This document shows positions 35,797-43,354 of a stretch of DNA of 64,000 nt, piece after piece. Source of the stretch: Pseudescherichia sp031987975 (GTDB taxonomy: Bacteria; Pseudomonadota; Gammaproteobacteria; Enterobacterales; Enterobacteriaceae). Location of the stretch: contig NZ_DALZYX010000006.1 of assembly GCF_031987975.1 (NCBI RefSeq), positions 62,001 through 126,000 on the forward strand, in the 5' to 3' direction. The position numbers and the translations under genes were made by a program. The notes under the pieces are model-generated. The model did not search any database and was not told the DNA's origin. It worked only from the letters and a program-made list of their open reading frames with translations. Each line of letters begins with the position of its first letter. Positions within the stretch are counted from its first letter, which is position 1.

Positions 35797-36234
35797 TCAG
35801 AACTGGATGTATTCATAATCAGTCGGGTTGTAATCATAATCTGTCGGGTTGTAATCAAAGTAACCCTCTTCATATTCAACACCATCTTCAGTCTCATTTT
35901 CTTCATTCAACACATGGCTATCATCAAAAGCGTTAAAAATTCCACGGGCTCTCTCACGCGCGGCTTTAACAGACACTCGTGGAAACGTACCAATGGCATC
36001 ATAATGGCTGGCACCATTATGCATATAACGTGCCAGAAATTTGATCTCGCCATTTGCAATGACGGCCCTGAGCGCAGGTTCGCTGCCATCGAAGATTTCA
36101 CGTGAAATGCCGTGATACAGGCACTCAGCCAGAGTGTTATACAGGCTATAACCACTGAAGGGAGTGCGTTCTTCATTTTCGCTGCTGATTGCATTAGGAA
36201 AACCGTTATATTGCTCGTCTAATTCAGGAATCAT
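35797..36234 (-). CDS. Small protein resembling a free-standing integrase arm-binding domain
   Basis: 145 residues. Residues about 53-103 (KFLARYMHNGASHYDAIGTF, then PRVSVKAARERARGIF) follow the DUF4102 arm-DNA-binding pattern of tyrosine integrases, as in the N-terminus of the integrase at 34559. There is no core or catalytic domain. The C-terminal tail is acidic and holds two copies of DYNPTDY (127-140). It is last in a minus-strand set after integrase 2 and a DUF927 gene, 47 bp downstream. It could bind integrase arm sites or act as an excision/regulatory factor; that is inference. It is not an obvious truncation, because both ends are distinct from the integrases. Confidence 0.65.
   Translation of the reverse strand: MIPELDEQYNGFPNAISSENEERTPFSGYSLYNTLAECLYHGISREIFDGSEPALRAVIANGEIKFLARYMHNGASHYDAIGTFPRVSVKAARERARGIFNAFDDSHVLNEENETEDGVEYEEGYFDYNPTDYDYNPTDYEYIQF
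35815..35856. repeat. Two 21-bp direct repeats coding for DYNPTDY
   Basis: 35815-35835 and 35836-35856 differ at one base and encode the seven-residue repeat of the arm-domain protein. An in-frame copy-number change would lengthen or shorten its tail. Confidence 0.85.
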
Positions 36235-36281
36235 ACATCACCTTTTATTCGTTGTGGTTATATCGGTTTTTATATTCAGGG

Positions 36282-38195
36282 TTATAATTTTTTCATCACA
36301 TCGCAATTAAGAAATGCTTTTGTGACCTGATAGTAAGATTGTGCCATTTTCGTTAGCGGCCTTTTTTTATAGTGCCCCATACTTTCGCTAACGAGATAAC
36401 CGGTGCGTTCAAGACGCCTCGCCACATCAACGGTTTTAAGTCCCTTCTCAGAGCAGAGCTTTTCAAACACCGATTCATAAATCAGGAAGTCACCGGTTTT
36501 ATGATGTAAGAATCCCCACATATCTCCCGGGCAACGGGCCTGTTCGTCACGCAGCGTGATAAAGTGCCTGTTGCTTTTTGTCACCAGAGTCAGTTGAAGC
36601 TCCTCAAGCATGTTCCGCACGGGATTATACTGATTCTGATTATTTTCCAGCCAGCGCCGTGCAGCGGACATAACGGATTCAACCACCGCATCGTTTTCGA
36701 AGGGTAACAGGCCGTAGCTGAGCGCCATCTCTCCTGCCAGCCATACCAGTGCAAATCTTCTCAGTCCACGTCGCTGAACACGGCTAATATCATTACCTTC
36801 ATCTTTCAGGGCATCTTCCAGTACGTTACAGCACTCATCTGTCTGTTGCGTAATCCATGATGAAAACTCAGCGTAGGTGCGGAGATTGCCATCCTCTTTT
36901 AGCTCGGATAACAGTGCGCCAATAAATTCAGGCCCTGCATGACCGTAAACCTCTCCCAGGCCTGTCTTCAGCGTATCTGCACGGGCACGTGTTTCTGATA
37001 CTGTCTCACCCGGCTTTTGAGCATCTTCTGGCAGGAGTTCTATACTGATAGCCCTGTGCTCCTGTCCTCCCTGTAATGAGGTTTTCTGTTCAGCCAGCTT
37101 CTCGGAGATTGACATCTCCCCACTGGAGAGAATAAGCATTCGCCATTTAAACGGCTCACCTGTCGTCAGGCTACGGGTCATGCGCTCTTTTGCCGTACCT
37201 GACGTAATGTTGTAAAGCAGTGAGGAAAATTCCTTATGATTACTCGCGCCCAGTTCATCGACGCAGGCAACCAGACCGGAATAGTCAGCGAGAAGCCGCT
37301 CCATAGCATTAGGCGTGGTATTCCAGCGAATAATATTAACGTCCCCTCCACTGCCCGGCTCGCTGCCATCGCCATGGATCGATGCACCCAGCATCAGAAG
37401 GAGGGTTTTGCCCGTCGTGGAAACGCCGTGGAAATGAAACATGCCCACATCCATACCCGCAGGAACCAGAAGCATCGAAGCAAAGGACGCACTCAGCGCA
37501 AAGACCTGCGCCCAGCCATAAACATTATCCCGGATGAGGTTCTTCCACTCCTTCAGGGCCCCACGCGTGTGAAGCCCGGGCCTCACACGAAATCCCGGGA
37601 GCAGATAATCAAAACCGGTCAGAGAGGTCACGACGGGCTCATGACCATGTAAAAATGCCATATCCTCAGAAACGAATCCCATAGCATCGGCCATCAGATA
37701 GACAGGCAGGGGCAAATTTCGGCAGCCCTGAAGAAAACGTTCGAAAAGGGCAAGCTGTTGTGGGGAGGAGCCTACACCAAATCCGTGACCGGCCAGTTTA
37801 CCTATAACCTGAGTACAGCGCTGAGCGATGTCCTCAAAGCACACCTGAGCCTTAACATGTTTACCCAGCCCGTTACCCGTCATCAGGCTGATACCAAGGT
37901 TCGACTCCCTGTCACTCCTGCAAAACAGGGCGACGGGCACAACAGGCTTGTAACAGACCTGTACCGGATTTTTTCCACCGGTGTAGTAAAGGCCATCAGC
38001 AGTGTTCACATATTGCCGGGGCAACCTCTCACCTATCCCGGCTGAAGAGATTTCATCCTCCCCGGTTTCAGCGCTCTCAACGCGTCTGATAATTGCTTTC
38101 ACAATTTTGCTGTTTTTATTATCGCTGGCAGCAAAAGCGCGTATGCGCTCTACTCCGGAAACCAGAGGACCATCGGTTTTAAGTTTTTTATCCAT
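36282..38195 (-). CDS. DUF927-domain ATPase (helicase/primase-like)
   Basis: 637 residues from ATG 38195 (MDKKLKTDGPLVSGVERIRAF) with GGAAAG upstream; an ATG at 38255 would add 20 residues. The DUF927 core contains Walker A GVSTTGKT (257-264) and Walker B with acidic residues LVACVDELG (about 308-316). DUF927 proteins occur in integrative elements and phage satellites, often next to or fused with primases, so a replication or mobilisation role is likely but unproven. No CHC2/TOPRIM primase domain is seen here. It sits between integrase 2 and the arm-domain gene on the same strand. Confidence 0.8.
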   Translation of the reverse strand: MDKKLKTDGPLVSGVERIRAFAASDNKNSKIVKAIIRRVESAETGEDEISSAGIGERLPRQYVNTADGLYYTGGKNPVQVCYKPVVPVALFCRSDRESNLGISLMTGNGLGKHVKAQVCFEDIAQRCTQVIGKLAGHGFGVGSSPQQLALFERFLQGCRNLPLPVYLMADAMGFVSEDMAFLHGHEPVVTSLTGFDYLLPGFRVRPGLHTRGALKEWKNLIRDNVYGWAQVFALSASFASMLLVPAGMDVGMFHFHGVSTTGKTLLLMLGASIHGDGSEPGSGGDVNIIRWNTTPNAMERLLADYSGLVACVDELGASNHKEFSSLLYNITSGTAKERMTRSLTTGEPFKWRMLILSSGEMSISEKLAEQKTSLQGGQEHRAISIELLPEDAQKPGETVSETRARADTLKTGLGEVYGHAGPEFIGALLSELKEDGNLRTYAEFSSWITQQTDECCNVLEDALKDEGNDISRVQRRGLRRFALVWLAGEMALSYGLLPFENDAVVESVMSAARRWLENNQNQYNPVRNMLEELQLTLVTKSNRHFITLRDEQARCPGDMWGFLHHKTGDFLIYESVFEKLCSEKGLKTVDVARRLERTGYLVSESMGHYKKRPLTKMAQSYYQVTKAFLNCDVMKKL

Positions 38196-38282
38196 GGGTC
38201 TTTCCATCAATTTCCACCACTGTCCAAAAACTAGTGGCATCTGATCCTGTGCCAAAAGGCATAAACTTATGCATAACGGCGG

Positions 38283-39458
38283 TTACGCCATCGCCCTGTT
38301 AATAGCATCGTGATAACGCGCCGGGCTGGCGTGAAGATAAAGCTCTGTCACTTTTATGGTGCTATGGCCCAGTAAATCTTTAACCGTATGAATGTCGGCA
38401 CCGCTCTCAATGAGTTTTGTCGCAAAGGTATGACGCATCTCATGAATAGTGAATGGTGGAAGACCTGCAGCCTCGCAGATCCGTTTTTGCAGGCGACGCG
38501 GCTCAGAAACCGGGTTATTAGTCCCCTTTCCAGGAAAAACCCAGCCTTTATCACCCAGATGCTGATGCTGCTCTGTCAAAAGAATGAAGGCTTTATCACA
38601 CACCGGTACACGCCGGAGTTTGCCGTTTTTGGTATGGCGAAGGGTGATAACTTTGCGATTCCAGTCCACATCCTCAAGACGGAGATGCCGGGTTTCTCCC
38701 AGACGCAGCCCCGTCAGGGCCAGAAACATCATGAGGGCGAGGGCTTCGTTATCGGGTTCACCATTACGCCAGCGTTCGCATACCTCCATCCAGCGCTGAA
38801 GCTGGGTATCATCCATAGCCCGGCGATCCGACGTCACTTCCGGCAGCGCCTTAATATAAAAAGCCGGAGAGCGACTGACGTACCCCATGCGTATAGCCCA
38901 GGTAAAAACCGCTTTTATCAACGCCAGATGGCGGTTACGGGTGGCAGCCTTGAGATCAAGATCATGCAGATAGACCACAATGTCCGCCTCCGTCATATTG
39001 GTGATTTTTTTGTCGCCAAGACAGGGGAGCAGATACTTATGAATTTTAGACAGGTCGGTCCTGGCCGAACGCTTAACACCTTTGTTAAGAACGTTCTCAA
39101 CATATTTTTTCAGCAGGTTTTTAAAGTCCATTTTTTTTATATTTGGGTAGTCCTTACCGTGTTTTTTACCTTTATCCTTCAGGTCAGTGATAATTTCAGA
39201 CGCAATCTCGCGGGCCTCTGCTACAGACAGCTCAGGGTATTTCCCAACAGGCACATAGATATTTTCGCCACAGATGCTTTTGCGAACAATAAATTTTCCA
39301 CTCCCGGAAGGAGAGACAATTACTTTCAGACCTGTAAGTTTCGCATCACTTACTTCGACCGCACGGCCCTCATGAATTGCACGGTCGTAACTTTCTGCAA
39401 TCACAGATTTAGTTAAAGGCTGATTAACCTTTTTTGTGTGGGGGGAATATAATTTCAT
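38283..39458 (-). CDS. int: Tyrosine recombinase / integrase 2
   Basis: 391 residues, distinct from integrase 1. An arm-binding domain (about 42-95, with KYPELSVAEAREIA) and a core-binding domain (about 112-195) precede the catalytic domain with R252 in TGLRLGE, K277 in HTKNGK, H339-x-x-R342 in HEMRH, H365 in LLGHS and Y374. The full catalytic set suggests an active enzyme. It heads a minus-strand set with DUF927 and the arm-domain gene. No second pair of att repeats was found for it. Confidence 0.92.
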   Translation of the reverse strand: MKLYSPHTKKVNQPLTKSVIAESYDRAIHEGRAVEVSDAKLTGLKVIVSPSGSGKFIVRKSICGENIYVPVGKYPELSVAEAREIASEIITDLKDKGKKHGKDYPNIKKMDFKNLLKKYVENVLNKGVKRSARTDLSKIHKYLLPCLGDKKITNMTEADIVVYLHDLDLKAATRNRHLALIKAVFTWAIRMGYVSRSPAFYIKALPEVTSDRRAMDDTQLQRWMEVCERWRNGEPDNEALALMMFLALTGLRLGETRHLRLEDVDWNRKVITLRHTKNGKLRRVPVCDKAFILLTEQHQHLGDKGWVFPGKGTNNPVSEPRRLQKRICEAAGLPPFTIHEMRHTFATKLIESGADIHTVKDLLGHSTIKVTELYLHASPARYHDAINRAMA

Positions 39459-39871
39459 ATCGCACTCATCTTCTTTAATGTCGTCAGTAAAAATTTAAAG
39501 AGACGCTGGCCAGCGATGAATGCAATACTACTTACGGTTAATAACTATTTCAAATTAGCTAAGCAACACATTATTCTGTTAAATGCCATGGATAGCTAAC
39601 CTACGTAGAATAAAAAACCAAATGATAAGCCATGTCATTAGCGAAAATTTTATTATAATTCAATTGGTTAAACTCATTTTATCATAAATTTACTGAAGTA
39701 CGGGGGCAAAACCATTATGAGATCGTTTTCGCCCTGAAGAACCTTGCCAAAACGAATTGTGTTTATTTCCCAAAAATGTGGCCTGCAGAATATTCATCTA
39801 ATCTGTCACTATTTCAAAAAAGCTAATCTTTCTTTTGCACCGCCGTAATGGAAGAAACATGAAAGACATAT
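39459..39871. other. AT-rich intergenic region
   Basis: About 410 bp between divergent integrase 2 and the small-gene cluster. No supported gene. It should hold the integrase 2 promoter. Confidence 0.5.
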
Positions 39872-39896
39872 TATGTTATTGAATATCAATAACATA
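39872..39896. promoter_or_regulatory. Palindromic operator candidate ahead of the small-gene cluster
   Basis: TATGTTATTG and CAATAACATA are exact inverted arms of 10 bp around AATAT. The dyad ends 10 bp before the ATG at 39907, next to the ribosome-binding site, so a bound repressor or the RNA hairpin could control expression. Confidence 0.65.
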
Positions 39897-39906
39897 TAGG
39901 AAAACC

Positions 39907-40260
39907 ATGTTTAAACTTACCACCCCGATCAGTCTTTCTCTCCTTAACCTGCCCGCCTCCGCGCTGGAAGCCCTCAGTAATGAGATCCTTGGTCCCGTCG
40001 ATGACATCGACCTGTTTACTGCTTTCTGGAGCGAAACGGGAACTCTGCTCTGGCACCTCAACCACGATGACACGCTACCCGAAGATCCGCTGCTCGCAGT
40101 GGCATTAGCAGATCCAGAATACGTCACCGCACTTGATGATGGCTGGTATCTCCTGCTCGGTATCGTCTGCGATAACGGTCAGGGTATCTACTTGGTTTTC
40201 CCGGAAACAACCGTTATTACTCAACTCCATAATCTGATTGAGGTGCTGAACCATGAGTAA
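39907..40260 (+). CDS. Small acidic protein, unknown
   Basis: 117 residues. Not recognised. It is strongly acidic, with a central run of Asp/Glu (DDTLPEDPLLAVALADPEYVTALDDG) and alternating hydrophobic strands. There is no signal peptide or membrane helix. It has a clear start 10 bp after a perfect palindrome and overlaps the next gene by 8 bp. First of a set of small same-strand genes. Confidence 0.65.
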   Translation: MFKLTTPISLSLLNLPASALEALSNEILGPVDDIDLFTAFWSETGTLLWHLNHDDTLPEDPLLAVALADPEYVTALDDGWYLLLGIVCDNGQGIYLVFPETTVITQLHNLIEVLNHE

Positions 40261-40684
40261 GAAAAAAGCCGCTACCGAAGCCGCTGTCATCGAAAGCTAT
40301 GCCGTGTTCTACAGTGGTGGAGCCGAGAAAATCAGTCCCCACAGTAAGGGACTGCTGACGTATGAGCTGGGTAGAGAGGATGAAACCGGAAGTCTTGCCC
40401 TGCGCTTAACCGCCAATGGCGAAGGGGGTCTGTTTTCACGAGAATGGATAACGCTTGATGCGATTCACGCCATTCTGGAACAGCAGCAGGACAGCTTTAC
40501 GTCCCGTGTATTTCGTCCGCTGTTTGGTCAGGGCAGCACCAACAACGCCGGGTTTCTTGCCGCTGTGCTCAGAAGCCCGGATATCTGTCTTATCGAGGCG
40601 GACAGCAGCAGACTCTTTATGCACCGCTGTTATGCTGACTGGCAGCGTCGTCTGACGCAGCTTACTGCGCTCAGCCAGAATTAA
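40253..40684 (+). CDS. Small protein, unknown
   Basis: 143 residues. Not recognised. A lysine-rich start (MSKKKAATEAA) is followed by a probably globular alpha/beta protein. Its ATG lies inside the end of the preceding gene (8-bp overlap), so the two are translated together and may work together. No catalytic motif is evident. Confidence 0.65.
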   Translation: MSKKKAATEAAVIESYAVFYSGGAEKISPHSKGLLTYELGREDETGSLALRLTANGEGGLFSREWITLDAIHAILEQQQDSFTSRVFRPLFGQGSTNNAGFLAAVLRSPDICLIEADSSRLFMHRCYADWQRRLTQLTALSQN

Positions 40685-40731
40685 TCCTCATCTCTTCTGT
40701 GTTCCGTTAGCCCCAAATCAGGATATTCACT

Positions 40732-41160
40732 ATGTCATCACCCACAATATTGCAGGGCGGCTATGTGCTGCCTCTCACCCGGTCGTTCACCCAAATGCTT
40801 CTGGATATCGTCGCGCAAAAACCGCTTCATTGTCACCCTATCACCGGATTAACCATTAACTTTCGTGACCCCGAATATTCACCGGAAACCGGAGGCTGGC
40901 ACCCGGTAGAAATACGCCTCATTCCTGCCGGAGAAGACTGGCAGCTAGATTACGTCACCGATTTTCACTATGCAGGGCATGTCTGGCCTGAGCTTGAAAA
41001 AGATGTTGATGTGAGCTGGACGCACCGGTACACGTGGCTTTCCCGCTGCGGCGATATTTCTCATGCCGACGCCCGTGAGTTCTGGTCGCTATGGGAAAGT
41101 AACTTTATGGCTTACCACGGTATGGGGGTTTTCACGGTCAGTATTTTGTGGGAAAGCTGA
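40732..41160 (+). CDS. DUF2787 family protein
   Basis: 142 residues. The segments LPLTRSFTQMLLDI, LTINFRDPEYSPETGGWHPVEIRL and LDYVTDFHYAGHVWPEL fit my recollection of DUF2787, a family of unknown function seen in integrative elements and islands of gamma-proteobacteria. It has no signal peptide. It lies 47 bp after the preceding unknown gene and 58 bp before the LRAT-like gene, so probably the same transcript. Confidence 0.7.
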   Translation: MSSPTILQGGYVLPLTRSFTQMLLDIVAQKPLHCHPITGLTINFRDPEYSPETGGWHPVEIRLIPAGEDWQLDYVTDFHYAGHVWPELEKDVDVSWTHRYTWLSRCGDISHADAREFWSLWESNFMAYHGMGVFTVSILWES

Positions 41161-41218
41161 GTATTCGCTCTGTTTCCCCCGCATTTCCCCTCTCCCCCGT
41201 AGTAAGGAACTGAATGTT

Positions 41219-41683
41219 ATGTACCAGCTTCTGCTGCTGAACTTCGTGGATTCATTTATCGATAACTGCATTCTGCCCTGCGTCGATGAACCGGCTTACG
41301 GCGGTATTGTGCAGTGCGAACTGCTTTTTGGCCTTGCCGCACACAGCGGTATTTATGTGGGTGATGGCGACATTGTTCACCTTGATGGCGACGGAACCGT
41401 TATCAAAAGTAAAGCCAAAGCGTTCCTTAACCGGCTTGATGGCTGGAATTCCGCTATCTCGGTGTATACCGACTGTATGGATTTAACTCCGCAGGGTTGT
41501 GTGCAGGCCGCTGAGCGGGCAAAGGCGGCAGTGGGCCAGCACTATTCCTATGATCTGCTGGACTTTAACTGCCACCGGTTTACTGCCCGCTGCTTCACTG
41601 GCAATTCATGCCCTGATATCTGGCTTGCCAGGCATCTCAATACATTTCAGAAAGGAGATCGGTGGCGTGTATGGCAACGCTGA
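41219..41683 (+). CDS. LRAT-like (papain-fold) domain protein
   Basis: 154 residues from ATG 41219 (MYQLLLLNFVDSF); the frame is open into the upstream gene without homology. The pattern AHSGIYVGDGDIVHLDGDG (His42, His54) and, further on, LLDFNCHRFTARC (Cys118 in NCxxF) is that of the LRAT/NlpC-P60 circularly permuted papain fold. Such proteins are thiol acyltransferases, amidases or proteases. The substrate is unknown; it has no signal peptide, so it would act in the cytoplasm or at the membrane. It overlaps the following HTH gene by 22 bp. Confidence 0.72.
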   Translation: MYQLLLLNFVDSFIDNCILPCVDEPAYGGIVQCELLFGLAAHSGIYVGDGDIVHLDGDGTVIKSKAKAFLNRLDGWNSAISVYTDCMDLTPQGCVQAAERAKAAVGQHYSYDLLDFNCHRFTARCFTGNSCPDIWLARHLNTFQKGDRWRVWQR

Positions 41684-41901
41684 TGGCTAACTGTGATAAG
41701 CAACATGTAACCAGGCAGGGAGAACGACTTATCCGGCTGACCATGGTGCTGTTTTACGGTAAGACGATATCTGTCAGCTATATCACCCGGCGATTTGATG
41801 TCTCTTCCCGAACGGCAAGGCGCGATCTTACACAACTGGCCTTTGTGCTTGAGCCCGCTGGTCCTTACCGCTGGCGACTCTCTTCTTTACTGAAATCCTG
41901 A
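41662..41901 (+). CDS. Small DeoR/HTH_11-type DNA-binding protein
   Basis: 79 residues from GTG 41662, with AGGAG at good spacing; ATG 41671 is an alternative. A winged HTH occupies about residues 20-65: ISVSYITRRFDVSSRTARRD is a typical DeoR/YafY-type recognition region. It closely resembles the N-terminus of the WYL protein at 43355 (ALVEEFGVTARTLRRDF) but has no effector domain. It may be a transcription regulator or anti-repressor of this cluster. Confidence 0.75.
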   Translation: MACMATLMANCDKQHVTRQGERLIRLTMVLFYGKTISVSYITRRFDVSSRTARRDLTQLAFVLEPAGPYRWRLSSLLKS

Positions 41902-41913
41902 CTTTTTTCTATG

Positions 41914-41931
41914 CCGGACACATCCTGGCAA
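41914..41931. promoter_or_regulatory. Partial copy of the CGGACA-N5-TGTCCG operator
   Basis: CGGACA-CATCC-TGGCAA at 41915-41931: the left half and spacer match the two full sites at 42439 and 43296, and the right half is degenerate. It lies 45 bp before the ATG of the exported-protein gene. Confidence 0.5.
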
Positions 41932-41975
41932 TCACGTATGGCAGGCTGTCCCCGCTTATAATTCAATAAGGTATC

Positions 41976-42362
41976 ATGATGAATAAACTTAAACTGTTAA
42001 CAGCAATACTGTTGCTGTCAGCTTTCAGCCAGAGCGCACGAGCTGACGCTCAGGCTGATGGCGAAATGATAGCTAATGCCACCTTTTGCAGCATGTACTC
42101 CACACGACTGACTATGACCAGTGACAGTGGCCTTCAAATAAGGGGAGTTAATCTCAATGCCCGCCTAAACGGTCCGGCATTCAACCGGGTGCTTCAGGTA
42201 ATGAACGACACCTATGGCAAAACATGGCTGGAATCCAATGCCCGTAATGGAAGTATGACCGCTATGCAGCTCTCACAGGCGGATTTACTTTATAAACAGG
42301 GCTATGCCAGCGAGTGCGAGAAGTTTGTAAGTAACGTTGAAAAGCAATGGCGCTCAAAATAA
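41976..42362 (+). CDS. Small exported protein, unknown
   Basis: 128 residues. A signal peptide MMNKLKLLTAILLLSAFSQSARA precedes a periplasmic domain of about 105 residues with two cysteines (CSMYS and ECEKF) that could form a disulfide. Not recognised. It is followed by a strong terminator and preceded by a partial copy of the cluster operator, so it is its own transcription unit. Confidence 0.72.
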   Translation: MMNKLKLLTAILLLSAFSQSARADAQADGEMIANATFCSMYSTRLTMTSDSGLQIRGVNLNARLNGPAFNRVLQVMNDTYGKTWLESNARNGSMTAMQLSQADLLYKQGYASECEKFVSNVEKQWRSK

Positions 42363-42394
42363 GCTTCATACTTAATCCTTGCCCGTAATAACAT

Positions 42395-42421
42395 AAACCT
42401 GCTTTCGGGCAGGTTTTTTTT
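42395..42421 (+). terminator. Terminator after the exported-protein gene
   Basis: Stem AAACCTGC/GCAGGTTT with a 6-nt loop and a following T run. Confidence 0.9.
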
Positions 42422-42438
42422 ACCTTTTTCTTCTCAGG

Positions 42439-42455
42439 CGGACACAACCTGTCCG
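42439..42455. promoter_or_regulatory. Inverted-repeat operator ahead of the YaaW-like gene
   Basis: CGGACA-CAACC-TGTCCG: perfect 6-bp arms around a 5-nt spacer, 47 bp before ATG 42503. The same motif with the same spacing precedes the WYL gene at 43296. Confidence 0.75.
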
Positions 42456-42502
42456 GGGGACGCCCTAAACTATCGGGCCAATTACCCATAATGAGGTGAA
42501 AT

Positions 42503-43252
42503 ATGGCTACCTATCGATATGACCCAGATCTTGAGTTTCTGCGCCACTGTCATCGTGACGATTTAGATTTACTGGTTTCTGTACTTATCTGCGATCCTAA
42601 AGACGGACTGGCTCGTATCACGGAAACGCTGACTTACGATCCTCAGTATAAAAAACACAAGCCCAACCATCCGCGCTACTGGGATGCCATTGCAGCCGAG
42701 GTTCAGACATTTGGGGCGAACAGCTTCGCCACGCTGCTTCGCTGGGGTAAGGGGGTACTGTACCGGGAAATTCTCACCGATGCCTGCGATAAAATGAAGA
42801 TGAACTACAACAGCAAATCCAGCGTCGAGACAATTGAAATGAATCTGATGATGAAGATCCTGGAGAAAAGCCTTAAGAAGATGACGCCTGACCAATTGAA
42901 GGTCGTGGCAGAAGAATTGCAGACAGGCTACAGCAATCCCACGCCGGAGCTGCTGACCATGGCAATCCAGGCGGGGATAAAAACATCCGGGTTTGCGGCC
43001 TATCAGATGGCGCTTGTTGTCACAAATGGCGTGGCGAAAGCCCTGTTAGGCAGAGGGCTGACCGTTGCAGGAAATGCCATGCTGACGCGTACCATGGGCG
43101 CTTTTGCCGGTCCCGTGGGCTGGGTTCTTAGTTCTCTCTGGCTGCTGATAGATTTAGCCGGGCCCGCATACCGGGTGACGTTACCATCCTGCATTTTTAT
43201 TGCCTATATGCGCCAGAAGCACCTTTATTCGCCTGAGAATGCTGACGTTTAG
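42503..43252 (+). CDS. YaaW-family (UPF0174) protein
   Basis: 249 residues. The N-terminus DPDLEFLRHCHRDDLDLL, the middle IAAEVQTFGANSFATLLRWGKGVLYREIL and the C-terminus GPAYRVTLPSCIFIAYMR follow E. coli YaaW/DUF3944 proteins. The Gly/Ala-rich segment about residues 170-220 (GVAKALLGRGLTVAGNAML) is hydrophobic and could insert into membranes. Function unknown. Expressed from its own operator-bearing promoter; GAGGTG precedes the ATG. Confidence 0.78.
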   Translation: MATYRYDPDLEFLRHCHRDDLDLLVSVLICDPKDGLARITETLTYDPQYKKHKPNHPRYWDAIAAEVQTFGANSFATLLRWGKGVLYREILTDACDKMKMNYNSKSSVETIEMNLMMKILEKSLKKMTPDQLKVVAEELQTGYSNPTPELLTMAIQAGIKTSGFAAYQMALVVTNGVAKALLGRGLTVAGNAMLTRTMGAFAGPVGWVLSSLWLLIDLAGPAYRVTLPSCIFIAYMRQKHLYSPENADV

Positions 43253-43294
43253 CACTTACATATAAGGGTATTAGGCTTTAAAAAACTTCAGAGG

Positions 43295-43313
43295 GCGGAC
43301 AAATCCTGTCCGC
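43295..43313. promoter_or_regulatory. Inverted-repeat operator ahead of the WYL regulator gene
   Basis: GCGGACA-AATCC-TGTCCGC: perfect 7-bp arms, 41 bp before ATG 43355. Same core and spacing as at 42439, suggesting autoregulation plus control of the neighbours. Confidence 0.78.
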
Positions 43314-43354
43314 TACTGCTGGCATCATTTCCTGGCAAAATTCGGGAACGATGT

